Of a stretch of DNA of 64,000 nt, positions 35,201 through 42,436 are shown piece after piece (within the stretch, counting starts at the first letter, position 1; every line of letters begins with the position of its first letter). This DNA is from Candidatus Villigracilis adiacens (GTDB lineage: Bacteria; Chloroflexota; Anaerolineae; Anaerolineales; Villigracilaceae): the NCBI GenBank assembly GCA_016703605.1, contig JADJBU010000001.1, positions 78,911 to 142,910 of the forward strand, written 5' to 3'. The notes beneath the pieces are model-generated. The model saw only the letters and a program-made list of their open reading frames with translations, did not search any database and had not been told where the DNA came from. Position numbers and translations under genes: made by a program.

Positions 35201-35532
35201 ATTACCTGCCCGACTCGTTATATGAACCGTGGGCAGCCGAGGAACGTGAACGGCTTGCAACTCTCTTCCTCGAAGCCGCCGACAAATTGTGCGAGTTATA
35301 TTTGGGAAGCAACCGCTTTAATGAAGCGATCGATCTCAGCCAGCGCATCCTCGCCCGGGACAACTGTTGGGAACGTGCATATCGCCACCTGATGCAAGCC
35401 TATAATACCCTGGGTGACCGGGGTCAACTTGCCCGCGCCTACCAGCGGTGTTTGCAGACTTTAAAGGAAGAACTCGACGTTCCGCCTTCGCAAGAAACGC
35501 AGGATATGTATAAAAAATTCATCCGTTCTTAA
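32269..35532 (+). CDS. Large STAND-ATPase/TPR regulator with C-terminal BTAD-type DNA-binding domain
   Basis: This 1087-residue regulator is built like MalT/AfsR relatives. Residues 1-330 form a STAND ATPase with Walker A QAEAGYGKST (about 51-60) and Walker B LFILDDAHLL. About 350-800 is a helical TPR-like sensor region. From about 835 an OmpR-type winged helix (LFQLLLTYRQSPLDRDQICE, LWPEA) and a BTAD domain (HGDYLPDSLYEPWAAEERE) complete it. These proteins act as signal-triggered transcription activators that bind ATP. Its targets are unknown; the plus-strand acyl-CoA cluster begins just downstream. The start may instead be ATG 32296 (MRLSRILRTK), nine codons later. Confidence 0.9.
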   Translation: MNLRYTVGNMRLSRILRTKLIPPPRNARTLSRPRVVQTLKQALDYRFTILQAEAGYGKSTALAELAADHQSVLWYQANEEDNDPLVFLLQLCHALQHTLPNVANLPSAFLEAWDGAQGPLPWRGLVDQIINAIADSSIPPTLFILDDAHLLTDTGELPHILDRLIGLAPVHFHILLAGRPTISLPNLTRWRAKGEVLILDQTTLTFTKNEIGSLFGTRYGLELTSEELDSLLEYTEGWAIGLQLIWQSIRSQSPLTLEFPLRWQTDSLETLFDMLAHEVFERQPADVREFLLITSILRDLSPEVCDALRSAAGYLGGDSASMLAYLRRQDLFVAETAAGSLRYHHIFHNFLRQQSPTETRTKWHRDAAAYFISRKNPEDAIYHLLEAEAWEDVADLLDTYAATLLSTGRLDTLASYIDSLPSLSLQQHPNLLFTLGELARMHSRFDEAQGWYKQAELTWRQRAQQDGIARALRGQARVYLDTVNPSQAEKLLEEAIRLSDGFEDREAQVRLFELLAENKLNSGHAEEAERLRQRAEELRAEGPSNDQLWFRVLLRTGRLEEARKGLEELAEAENREPVQTPRAHRETKLLLSLIYSLMGMSKHAYQSALDGIERGDKLKSPYVTAVGHMRQGHALNLIQNVDENNFTRATSAFEITVSLSKTLDVPRLSVEANWGLCRAYGYRGDLQRAQRHAQGAIDIAAEAGDEWVASLTRLTMGASLMMASRYEAAEVWLNRAVRGFEECSDSFGRTAARLWLAYGYFKQKQLDLVAQILPDILAACQQNGYYFLFTRPTLLGPVDERMFVPLLLHARQLGWESGYVDRLLNILGLREIRVHPGFRLSIETLGNFQVKRGSEVIPSNGWRREKSRQLFQLLLTYRQSPLDRDQICEHLWPEADPATAQRNFKITLNTLYQVLEPDRDAGSDSAFIVRDGTTYTLRLHADLWLDSDHFIRLTREGLKPNSNSMPLLEEAVTLYHGDYLPDSLYEPWAAEERERLATLFLEAADKLCELYLGSNRFNEAIDLSQRILARDNCWERAYRHLMQAYNTLGDRGQLARAYQRCLQTLKEELDVPPSQETQDMYKKFIRS

Positions 35533-35536
35533 CCGA

Positions 35537-35566
35537 TACCGCGAGAGCCTCTCGCGGTATTTTTTG
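35537..35566 (+). terminator. Intrinsic terminator after the BTAD regulator gene
   Basis: A perfect 11-bp stem (TACCGCGAGAG/CTCTCGCGGTA) with a 2-nt spacer is followed by six T, only 4 bp after the stop codon. It separates the regulator from the acyl-CoA cluster. Confidence 0.9.
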
Positions 35567-35608
35567 TTTGTAACCCCCTTGTTACCAGCTCCTGTTATGT
35601 TGTATGCG

Positions 35609-35842
35609 ATGGAAGCCGAGCCTATACCGTTGATTTCCTCCTTCATCATCCGTTTTGTGCTGGACGAAACGCCTGCCCAGCCGAAATATCATGGCACCAT
35701 CCGCCACATCCAAACCGCGGAGGAGATCAACTTCACCGAATGGCACGAAGCCACCGAGTTCATGCATCGTTTCGTTCAACTGGCGGATTTGCTCCCTCCA
35801 TCTCCCCCTGAAACAGAATTCCCTCAAATTCCTCATTCCTAG
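35609..35842 (+). CDS. Small conserved-looking protein of unknown function
   Basis: This 77-residue soluble protein (MEAEPIPLISSFIIRFVLDE then a strand-rich part with KYHGTIRHIQTAEEINFTEW and a final helix MHRFVQLADLL) has the feel of short actinobacterial/chloroflexal proteins with an 'HVQSGE...F...W.EA..FI' pattern. I could not name the family. The start is set at the ATG at 35609; a longer frame from 35564 would begin inside the upstream terminator's T-run. Its stop is 14 bp ahead of the KASIII-like gene, so it may be the first gene of that operon. Confidence 0.55.
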   Translation: MEAEPIPLISSFIIRFVLDETPAQPKYHGTIRHIQTAEEINFTEWHEATEFMHRFVQLADLLPPSPPETEFPQIPHS

Positions 35843-35856
35843 CAATGGAAGGTATT

Positions 35857-36855
35857 ATGCGCAACGTACAAATCCTCAGCACAGGTAGTTATGTCCCAGA
35901 CCGAGTCGTCACCAACGCCGAAGTGGACGCCATGATGGGCGAATCCACCAGCGAATGGCTCGAAGCTAACGTCGGCATCAAAGAACGCCGCTGGATGGCT
36001 CCCGAACAGGTGACCTCTGACCTGATCGTCGAAGCATCGAAGAGAGCGCTCGAACGTGCTGGCATCACCGCCGCCAATCTCGATCTCATCATCGTCTCGA
36101 CCGATACACCCGATTACCTTTCGCCCAGCACCTCCATTGTGGTGCAGAGCAAACTCGGCGCGGATAAAGCGGGCTGTTACGACATCAACTCCGCTTGTGC
36201 GGGTTGGGTGACCGCGCTTGACCAGGGTGCAAAATACCTAATGACCGAACCGCAGATGAAATACATCCTCGTCGCGGGCGGATACGGCATGAGCCGCTTT
36301 CTCGACTTCAAAGATAAGAAGACTGCCAATCTCTTCGCGGATGGGGCTGGTGCAGTTGTCTTGGGTGTGGGGGAGGAACAAGGTTTCCTCGGCTCGAACT
36401 TGTTGGCAGTTGGTTCCTTCCACGATGCACTGGGTATTTACACGGGCGGCACGTATCGTCCATGCACGACTGAGAACATGGCGCAATTTGGCGGACCCAA
36501 GGTGGAGTTCGTCAAGAAATTCCCCAAGACCTTCAACACCGAATACTGGCCCAAGCTCATGCAGGGCGCGCTCGACAAAGCCGGTCTGAAATTCGATGAT
36601 GTCAGTCATTACTACTTCACTCAACTCAACCTCCGCACCATCGAATTCATGATGGACTTGCTCAAACAGCCGCTCGAAAAAGCACACTGGGTCATGGATA
36701 AGTGGGGGTATACCGGCTCTCCCTGTGTGGTGATGGCGCTTGATGACTCCATCTCTCAGGGCAAAGGTCCCAAGCCCGGCGATGTTATCCTTTTCTGTGC
36801 CAGCGGCGGCGGCATTACGATGGCGTCGTCTGTGTGGAAGTGGACGGCAAAATGA
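35857..36855 (+). CDS. 3-oxoacyl-ACP synthase III-like (thiolase fold) enzyme with altered active site
   Basis: This 332-residue protein has the KASIII/FabH fold. The nucleophilic cysteine is Cys114 in INSACAG. In decarboxylating FabH enzymes the other two active-site residues are His (HQAN) and Asn (GNT). Here the equivalent places read FTQLN (Thr255) and WGYTG (Tyr near 289), so both are replaced. This argues for an acyl-transfer or non-decarboxylating Claisen reaction, as in HMG-CoA-synthase-like or CerJ-like relatives. The ATG at 35857 is preferred over 35845 because GGAAGG precedes it. Thiolase and Zn-ribbon genes downstream fit a CoA-ester pathway. Confidence 0.82.
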   Translation: MRNVQILSTGSYVPDRVVTNAEVDAMMGESTSEWLEANVGIKERRWMAPEQVTSDLIVEASKRALERAGITAANLDLIIVSTDTPDYLSPSTSIVVQSKLGADKAGCYDINSACAGWVTALDQGAKYLMTEPQMKYILVAGGYGMSRFLDFKDKKTANLFADGAGAVVLGVGEEQGFLGSNLLAVGSFHDALGIYTGGTYRPCTTENMAQFGGPKVEFVKKFPKTFNTEYWPKLMQGALDKAGLKFDDVSHYYFTQLNLRTIEFMMDLLKQPLEKAHWVMDKWGYTGSPCVVMALDDSISQGKGPKPGDVILFCASGGGITMASSVWKWTAK

Positions 36856-36862
36856 TTTGAGG

Positions 36863-36907
36863 AAAGAAGAAAGACGAAAGAAAAAAATTCTTTCATCTTT
36901 CTTCTTT
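36863..36907. repeat. Intercistronic hairpin spacer (GAAAGA word class)
   Basis: Two 20-nt arms (AAAGAAGAAAGACGAAAGAA and its complement with one mismatch) enclose a 5-nt A loop. The arms are built of GAAAG words. The hairpin ends 9 bp before the ribosome-binding site of the CoA ligase gene. The same word class recurs at 43962-44012. Confidence 0.85.
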
Positions 36908-36926
36908 CATTTTGCAAGGAGTGAAT

Positions 36927-38450
36927 ATGTATATTGGCGACTACCTCGCACGTAGAGAACTATATTCCCCCGACAAACTCGCCTTCATCGATGCGGGTAA
37001 ATCCCCCGAATGGCGCTTAACCTTCCGTGACGCAAATCGGCGTGCGAATAAACTTGCCAACTGGTTGAAGTCTCAAGGCATTGGCAAAGGAGATCGTGTA
37101 GCTATTTTAGCAAAAGACGGTTACGAACATCTTGATCTCTTCTTCGCTTGCTCCAAACTTGGTGCCGTTCACACCGCTCTCAACTGGCGTTCACACTGGC
37201 GCGAACTGCTCGAGGTTTTAAACTACACCAACCCTAAAATTCTCGTCTTTTCGGATGACTTCAAAGAAGGCGTTGCTCAACTCACGGATCACTATTCACT
37301 CATCACGGTTCACCTGGATGGGAACGGAGTTAAGGATTCTCTTCCCTTCGAATCGACTCTCCAATCCGCCTCTGACTCCGCCGTGACTTGCGAGGACCTC
37401 GAAGCGGAAGATACCGCCGCCTTGATCTTCACCGGCGGCACGACGGGACTTCCCAAAGCCGCGCAGGTTTCGCACCGCATGATCGCGTGGAATACGCTCA
37501 ACACCGTCATTCACGATGTGACGCATAACGATGTGTATCTCAACGTCTTCCCCATGTTCCACACGGGCGGACTCTTTGTCTACACCCTGCCGCAGGTCAT
37601 CTTTGGCGGGACGACGGTTCTTATCTGCGCATTTGACCCTGCTCAAGTTTTGAATCTGCTTGAACGCGAGAAGGTCACCATTTTTGCGGCTGTGCCGACC
37701 ATGTATCAAATGCTGACCACCGCGCCAAACTGGGACTCTGCGAATCTGTCCGCACTGCGTTTTTGTACATCAGGCGGCGCACCGTTGCCCGTTCCGCTGG
37801 TGGAGAAATATACCGCTGAAAAAGGTATCCGCTTCAAGCAGGGATTTGGCATGACAGAGTTTGGTCCTGGCATTTTTGCACTCGCGCCCGAAGACGCCAT
37901 CCGCAAGGCGGGTTCCATCGGACGCCCGAACTTTTTCGTCGACGCAAAAATCGTCGGGGAACAGAATCAGTTTCTCGGTCCGAATGAGGCGGGGGAGTTG
38001 ATCCTCAAAGGTCCGTCGTATAGCTCCGGCTATTTCAATAACCTAGAAGCGACAAAAGCCGCGGTCGATGAACGTGGATATTTCCACACGGGCGATGTTG
38101 CGCAATATGATGAAGAAGGTTACTTCTATATTGTTGATCGCATGAAGGATATGTTCATTAGCGGCGGCGAGAATGTGTATCCTGCCGAAATTGAAAAGGC
38201 GTTGTATCAGCATCCAGCCATTCATATGTGTGCTGTGGTCGGCTTGCCGGATGCAAAGTGGGGCGAGGTCGGCAAGGCTTGTGTTGTGTTGAAACCCAAT
38301 CAAAGCGCGACGGAGGATGACTTATTGAAATTTATGACAGAGCGATTGGCAAAATATAAAGTCCCCAAGTCTGTGGATTTTATGGAAGCCCTGCCCATAT
38401 CGGCTGCAGGGAAAATTCTTAAGCGCGAGTTGAAAGAAAAGTTCCAATAG
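36927..38450 (+). CDS. Acyl-CoA synthetase (AMP-forming fatty-acid/aryl-CoA ligase family), first copy
   Basis: This 507-residue adenylate-forming enzyme activates a carboxylic acid with ATP and CoA. It has the phosphate loop FTGGTTGLPKAA, the FGMTEFGPG motif, GYFHTGDVAQYDEEGYFYIV with the conserved Asp, and the C-terminal catalytic lysine in AAGKILKRELK. Substrate cannot be read from the sequence; medium/long-chain and aromatic acids are all possible. The ATG at 36927 follows AAGGAG at good spacing. It is about 30% similar by eye to the second ligase at 42437, so the cluster holds two distinct ligases. Confidence 0.92.
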   Translation: MYIGDYLARRELYSPDKLAFIDAGKSPEWRLTFRDANRRANKLANWLKSQGIGKGDRVAILAKDGYEHLDLFFACSKLGAVHTALNWRSHWRELLEVLNYTNPKILVFSDDFKEGVAQLTDHYSLITVHLDGNGVKDSLPFESTLQSASDSAVTCEDLEAEDTAALIFTGGTTGLPKAAQVSHRMIAWNTLNTVIHDVTHNDVYLNVFPMFHTGGLFVYTLPQVIFGGTTVLICAFDPAQVLNLLEREKVTIFAAVPTMYQMLTTAPNWDSANLSALRFCTSGGAPLPVPLVEKYTAEKGIRFKQGFGMTEFGPGIFALAPEDAIRKAGSIGRPNFFVDAKIVGEQNQFLGPNEAGELILKGPSYSSGYFNNLEATKAAVDERGYFHTGDVAQYDEEGYFYIVDRMKDMFISGGENVYPAEIEKALYQHPAIHMCAVVGLPDAKWGEVGKACVVLKPNQSATEDDLLKFMTERLAKYKVPKSVDFMEALPISAAGKILKRELKEKFQ

Positions 38451-38456
38451 TTGATA

Positions 38457-38523
38457 GTGGATGGTTGGTAGTTGGTAGTAAGCCCAACTGCCGTCAACCA
38501 TCAACAACAAACCACCAACCATA
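38457..38523. repeat. Intercistronic inverted repeat spacer (GGTTGGTAGT word class)
   Basis: The left part repeats GGTTGGTAG/TTGGTAG and the right part holds the complementary CAACCATC, AACCACCAACCA words. Pairing is imperfect but extends over about 25 positions. The spacer at 47173-47249 uses the same words. It lies just before the AAAGGAG of the next gene. Confidence 0.7.
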
Positions 38524-38540
38524 TTCCAAAGGAGAATAAT

Positions 38541-39603
38541 ATGACAACAGTCCCAACTTTACCCGGTATCACATCCAAGGTTGTTGATACCCCCCGCTTG
38601 AAACAGCATGTCCTCTTCAGCGGACCTGAGAACGGCACGCCTGTTTTGTTCGTACATGGCAATGCGTCTTCCGCTTCGTATTGGGAAGAGATCATGCTCA
38701 AACTGCCTGCGGGCTTCCGCGGCATTGCGCCCGACCTGCGCGGTTATGGCGACACTGAAGATAAGTTGATCGACGCCACGCGCGGCATGGGGGATTGGAT
38801 CGATGACATTGCCGCATTGCTCGATGCGCTCAAAGTGGAAAAGACTCACGTCGTCGGTCACTCGATGGGTGGGACGATCGTGTTCGGCTTGGTCGGCTCA
38901 TTAAGCGGACGTGTGCTCAGCGGAACCGTCGTTAACCCCGGCTCGATCTACGGCTTTGGCGGTTCGAAAGATTTGGATGGCACACCTTGCTACGACGATT
39001 TCGCCGGTTCCGGGTGGCGGCGTGGTTAACCCGGAGTTCCCCAAGTTGATCGCCGCTGGTGACCGTTCTTCTGATAACCCGCAAGCCTCTCCACGTGTGG
39101 TCATGAATGGTTTCTATTGGAAGCCTCCTTTTGTCCCTGCCCGTGAAGAAGATCTGCTCTCCTCACTAATGACCGAAAAGATCGGCGAACAGAAATACCC
39201 CGGCGATTTCGTCCCTTCGGGCAATTGGCCCAATGTTGCGCCTGGCAAGTTTGGTCCGATCAATGCGCTTTCTCCCAAGTATGTAGGTGACAGTGTAAAG
39301 AACTTCGTCGGTGCGGCGAGCAAGCCTTTCATTCTGTGGGTGCGCGGCGACTCAGACATGATCGTTTCGGATAATTCCTTCTTCGATTTCGGCACACTCG
39401 GCAAGTTGGGCTACGTCCCCGGTTGGCCCGGTGAGGAAGTTTATCCTCCCCAGCCGATGGTCGGGCAGACCCGCAGTTTGCTTGAGAAGTACACAGCTCA
39501 AGGCGGTTCCTTCGAAGAAGTCGTTATTGCCGATACGGGTCACACTCCCTATGTGGAGAAACCTGAAGAATTTATGGCGGCGTTTGGGAAAGTGCTTAAG
39601 TAA
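38541..39603 (+). pseudogene. Alpha/beta hydrolase, split by a single-base frameshift
   Basis: The first frame (about 160 residues) gives VLFVHGNASSASYWEE and the nucleophile elbow VGHSMGG. It ends prematurely after DDFAGSG. A second frame continues at GGVVNPEFPKLIAAGDRSS and ends with the catalytic-His region VIADTGHTPYVEKPEEF. Removing one T near 39010 (in CGGGTGGCGG) joins them into a protein of about 353 residues. The gene has a good ribosome-binding site and intact neighbours, so a recent mutation or a sequence error is as likely as true decay. The family includes hydrolases and C-C bond cleaving enzymes. Confidence 0.85.
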
Positions 39604-39608
39604 ATAGA

Positions 39609-39669
39609 GAATGGGGAATAGTGAATAGCTGGGTGTTGTTCCCTAAAAACTATTCACTATTCCCTACTC
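39609..39669. repeat. Intercistronic hairpin spacer (GGGAATAGTGAATAG word class)
   Basis: 20-nt arms (GAATGGGGAATAGTGAATAG and its complement with two mismatches) enclose a 21-nt loop. The arms consist of repeated GAATAG/GGGAATAG words. The thiolase ribosome-binding site follows 12 bp later. Confidence 0.85.
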
Positions 39670-39691
39670 ACTGCACGAATAAGGAGGCGTA

Positions 39692-40960
39692 ATGCCTAAA
39701 ACAAAATCCCTCCCGCGCGGGGTAGCCATGGTTGGCGCGGGGATGTCGAAGTTTGGTACGTTTGCCGAGAAGAACTCACGCGATCTGTTCGTGGAGTCTT
39801 ACAAGGCAATGACCAAATCGGTGGACAAAGGCTTTGATCCAGCGATTATTGAAGCCATGTACGTTGGCAATTTTTCCAGTGACCAGTTCGAGCATCAGGC
39901 GCACCTCGCACCCATCCTCGCGGACTCGGTCGGGTTGCTGCCGATTCCTGCAACTCGTGTCGAGGATGCTTGTGCTTCGGGCGGTGTTGCCTTGCGTCAA
40001 GGCGTGATGGCAATTGCCTCGGGCATGGCAGATGTTGTTCTCGTCGGCGGTGCGGAGAAGATGACCGCACTCAACACGGCGGCTGTCACCGAAGCGTTGG
40101 CAACCGCTGCCGATGTTCCCTTTGAAATTCCCGCGGGCTTCACCTTCCCCGGCTTCTATGCCGCGATGGCGTCCGCGTATATGGCACAGTACAGCATGAA
40201 GTCTGAGCATCTTATGAACGTGGCGATCAAGAATCACGACAACGCCGCGCTTAATCCCAATGCACAGTTCGGCGTCACCATTCAAACCTGGATGGAAGGA
40301 CGCGTCGCGGCTGCGCTCAAAAAGGGGAGGCCCGCCCCGACATGGTCCACCATTTGGGATTTTCTCCACGACGAATCAGGCAACCCGACAATTGCTTACC
40401 CGCTTCGTTTATTTGATTGCTCACCTGTATCCGACGGAGCGGCGGCGGTTCTGCTCGTGGCAGAAGAGATCGCGCATCAATTCACCGATCATCCGATCCG
40501 CATCGTTGGTTCGGCGCAGGCTTCGGGTTCGGCGTTGCATGACCGCCCGTCGCTGACTAGTATCCCTGCGGCAAAAGTTGCGGCGGCGAATGCATACGAA
40601 ATGGCAGGCGTGACGGCGAAAGACATCCGCATTGCGGAAGTGCATGACTGTTTTACGATTGCCGAAGTCATCGCCAGTGAAGACCTCGGTTTCTTTGCTC
40701 CGGGTGAAGGCTTCAAAGCCGCCGAAGATGGCATGACAGCCCGCAGCGGCACAAAGCCCATTAATACCTCGGGCGGCTTGAAAGCAAAGGGACATCCCGT
40801 CGGCGCTTCCGGCGTGGCACAAGCTGTCGAAGTGTTCAAGCAGATGCGGGGGCAGGCGGATGCGCGTCAGGTCGATGGCGATGTCTCACTGGCATTGACT
40901 CATAACGTCGGAGCGACCGGTTCCACTTGCACCGTCCATGTGTTTGAGAGAAGAAATTAA
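39692..40960 (+). CDS. Thiolase (SCP2/acetyl-CoA acetyltransferase-like)
   Basis: This 422-residue thiolase-fold enzyme has the acyl-accepting Cys94 in VEDACASGG, and the distal GHPVGASGVAQ histidine motif. Near the C-terminus the general-base region reads NVGATGSTCTVHVF. It belongs to the SCP2-type group that acts with a DUF35/OB-fold partner, and such a partner is encoded next at 41050. The reaction is reversible thiolysis of a 3-ketoacyl-CoA or Claisen condensation of acetyl-CoA. In archaea, thiolase, DUF35 protein and a KASIII-like HMG-CoA synthase form one complex; all three types are present here. Confidence 0.88.
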   Translation: MPKTKSLPRGVAMVGAGMSKFGTFAEKNSRDLFVESYKAMTKSVDKGFDPAIIEAMYVGNFSSDQFEHQAHLAPILADSVGLLPIPATRVEDACASGGVALRQGVMAIASGMADVVLVGGAEKMTALNTAAVTEALATAADVPFEIPAGFTFPGFYAAMASAYMAQYSMKSEHLMNVAIKNHDNAALNPNAQFGVTIQTWMEGRVAAALKKGRPAPTWSTIWDFLHDESGNPTIAYPLRLFDCSPVSDGAAAVLLVAEEIAHQFTDHPIRIVGSAQASGSALHDRPSLTSIPAAKVAAANAYEMAGVTAKDIRIAEVHDCFTIAEVIASEDLGFFAPGEGFKAAEDGMTARSGTKPINTSGGLKAKGHPVGASGVAQAVEVFKQMRGQADARQVDGDVSLALTHNVGATGSTCTVHVFERRN

Positions 40961-40964
40961 GGTT

Positions 40965-41033
40965 GTCATACTGAGCGGAGCGAAGTATCTCTACGACGAT
41001 CTCAGAGACCCTTCGCTATCGCTCAGGGTGACA
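40965..41033. repeat. Intercistronic hairpin spacer (GTCAT...GAGCG word class)
   Basis: A left arm GTCATACTGAGCGGAGCGAAG pairs with a right arm CTTCGCTATCGCTCAGGGTGAC over about 17 of 21 positions. The same kind of element, with GTCATTTCGAGCG words, is found at 61150-61273. It lies between the thiolase and Zn-ribbon genes. Confidence 0.8.
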
Positions 41034-41049
41034 TATAGAGAGAAGAATC

Positions 41050-41478
41050 ATGAGCAATAATGTAACAACAATCCGCCCGTTCACTGCGGCGGCGTTCAAT
41101 CAATATCTTGCTGAGCATAAATTGATGACCGTGAAATGCTCAAAGTGCGGCGGTGTATATGCGCCTCCGCGCGCGATCTGCCCGAAGTGCCACAGCGAAG
41201 AGATGGAGTGGGTGGAAGCCAGCAGCAAAGGCAAGTTGGCGGGCTTTACCGTCATCTACAGCGGACCGACCTTCATGGTGGAGCAGGGCTTCGATAAAAA
41301 GAATCCGTATGTGTCGGGTATCGTCGAACTGGAAGAGGGCACGTTCATAAGCGCCCGCATTACCGGTCTGGACATGTCTAAACCGGCTGAGATCAAAGTA
41401 GGTACGCCGCTGAATGTGGATTTTGTCGAGTTCGGCGAAGGGGATGCGAAAAAGACCTACCTGGCGTTCAAGGTGTAA
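41050..41478 (+). CDS. Zn-ribbon/OB-fold thiolase partner (DUF35 family)
   Basis: This 142-residue protein has a rubredoxin-like zinc ribbon with CSKCG and CPKCH pairs (about residues 30-52), followed by an OB-fold of about 85 residues (GKLAGFTVIYSGPTFMVEQG). DUF35 proteins bind CoA and bridge or support thiolase-fold enzymes. It directly follows the thiolase gene, which fits a complex with that enzyme. Confidence 0.9.
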   Translation: MSNNVTTIRPFTAAAFNQYLAEHKLMTVKCSKCGGVYAPPRAICPKCHSEEMEWVEASSKGKLAGFTVIYSGPTFMVEQGFDKKNPYVSGIVELEEGTFISARITGLDMSKPAEIKVGTPLNVDFVEFGEGDAKKTYLAFKV

Positions 41479-41565
41479 CTGGCAAGTAACTGCAGGATGA
41501 TAAAAATTCAACGTGTATGGCGGGCAGGGCGTTATTGCCAGCCGTCACTTTCAAGGAGATAAACC

Positions 41566-42330
41566 ATGCGCATGAAAGATAAAGTAGTGCTCGTTACAGG
41601 CGGAGCGGCAGGAATTGGCAAAGCCACTGCCTTGCGTTTCGCTGAAGAAGGTGCGAAAGTGGTCATTTGCGACGTGAACGAAGCCGTCGGGCAGGAAACG
41701 CTCAAAGAACTCGGTGAAGGCGCGGCGTTTTACAAGGTCAATGTGACCAGCCGCGAAGACGTTCAAAAATGGATTGATGACGTTGTCGCCAAATACGGGC
41801 GCATTGATGTCATTGTCAACAACGCGGGCGTTTTGCGCGACGGGCAGTTGGTCAAGGTGAAGGAAGGCAATCTGGTTGGGCAGATGTCTGAGCCTGATTT
41901 CGACCTGGTCATCTCGGTCAATCTCAAAGGTGTGTTTAATTGCGCTCAAGCCGTTGCGCCTGTGATGGCGAAGCAGGGCGGCGGTGTGATTCTGAATGCC
42001 TCTTCCGTTGTGGGTCTTGATGCCAACTTTGGGCAGACCAATTACGTAGCAACAAAATTCGGCGTGATCGGCATGACCAAGGTTTGGGCGCGCGAACTCG
42101 GCAAGTTCAACATCCGCGTCAATGCTGTGGCTCCAGGGTTCACTGCCACCGAAATGGTGACTGCCATGCCTGAGAAGGTCTTGGACGGCATGAAGGCTCA
42201 TACTCCGCTTGGACGTTTGGGTGAGCCGCGCGATATCGCCAATGCCTATCTCTTCCTCGCTTCCGATGACGCTTCGTTCATTACGGGCGAAGTCCTGCGC
42301 GTGGATGGCGGGATCGTCGTCGGGACGTAA
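41566..42330 (+). CDS. Short-chain dehydrogenase/reductase (FabG-like)
   Basis: This 254-residue classical SDR shows the cofactor motif TGGAAGIGKA, VNNAGV, catalytic Ser in LNASSVVG and YVATK with Tyr and Lys. The Asp at the end of beta-2 (VVICDVNEA) points to NAD(H) preference. It would interconvert a 3-hydroxyacyl and 3-ketoacyl thioester in this cluster. AAGGAG lies 8 bp upstream of the ATG; a second ATG two codons later is also possible. Confidence 0.92.
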   Translation: MRMKDKVVLVTGGAAGIGKATALRFAEEGAKVVICDVNEAVGQETLKELGEGAAFYKVNVTSREDVQKWIDDVVAKYGRIDVIVNNAGVLRDGQLVKVKEGNLVGQMSEPDFDLVISVNLKGVFNCAQAVAPVMAKQGGGVILNASSVVGLDANFGQTNYVATKFGVIGMTKVWARELGKFNIRVNAVAPGFTATEMVTAMPEKVLDGMKAHTPLGRLGEPRDIANAYLFLASDDASFITGEVLRVDGGIVVGT

Positions 42331-42342
42331 ACTCAAGTGCCC

Positions 42343-42430
42343 TGTGTCACGTGTCAGGTTGTTGACACTCGACACGTGATTTTTTCCCGCAGCACTTAAC
42401 CTGAAACTTGAAGCCTGGAACCTGACACCT
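42343..42430. repeat. Intercistronic spacer with terminator-like hairpin (CCTGACAC word class)
   Basis: TCACGTGTC and GACACGTGA pair perfectly (9 bp, 15-nt loop) and are followed by six T, which is the form of an intrinsic terminator. A second block of AACCTGAAAC, CCTGGAACC and CCTGACACC words follows. Those words match the spacer beside 5272 and resemble the arms at 14655. Confidence 0.75.
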
Positions 42431-42436
42431 AATTCA

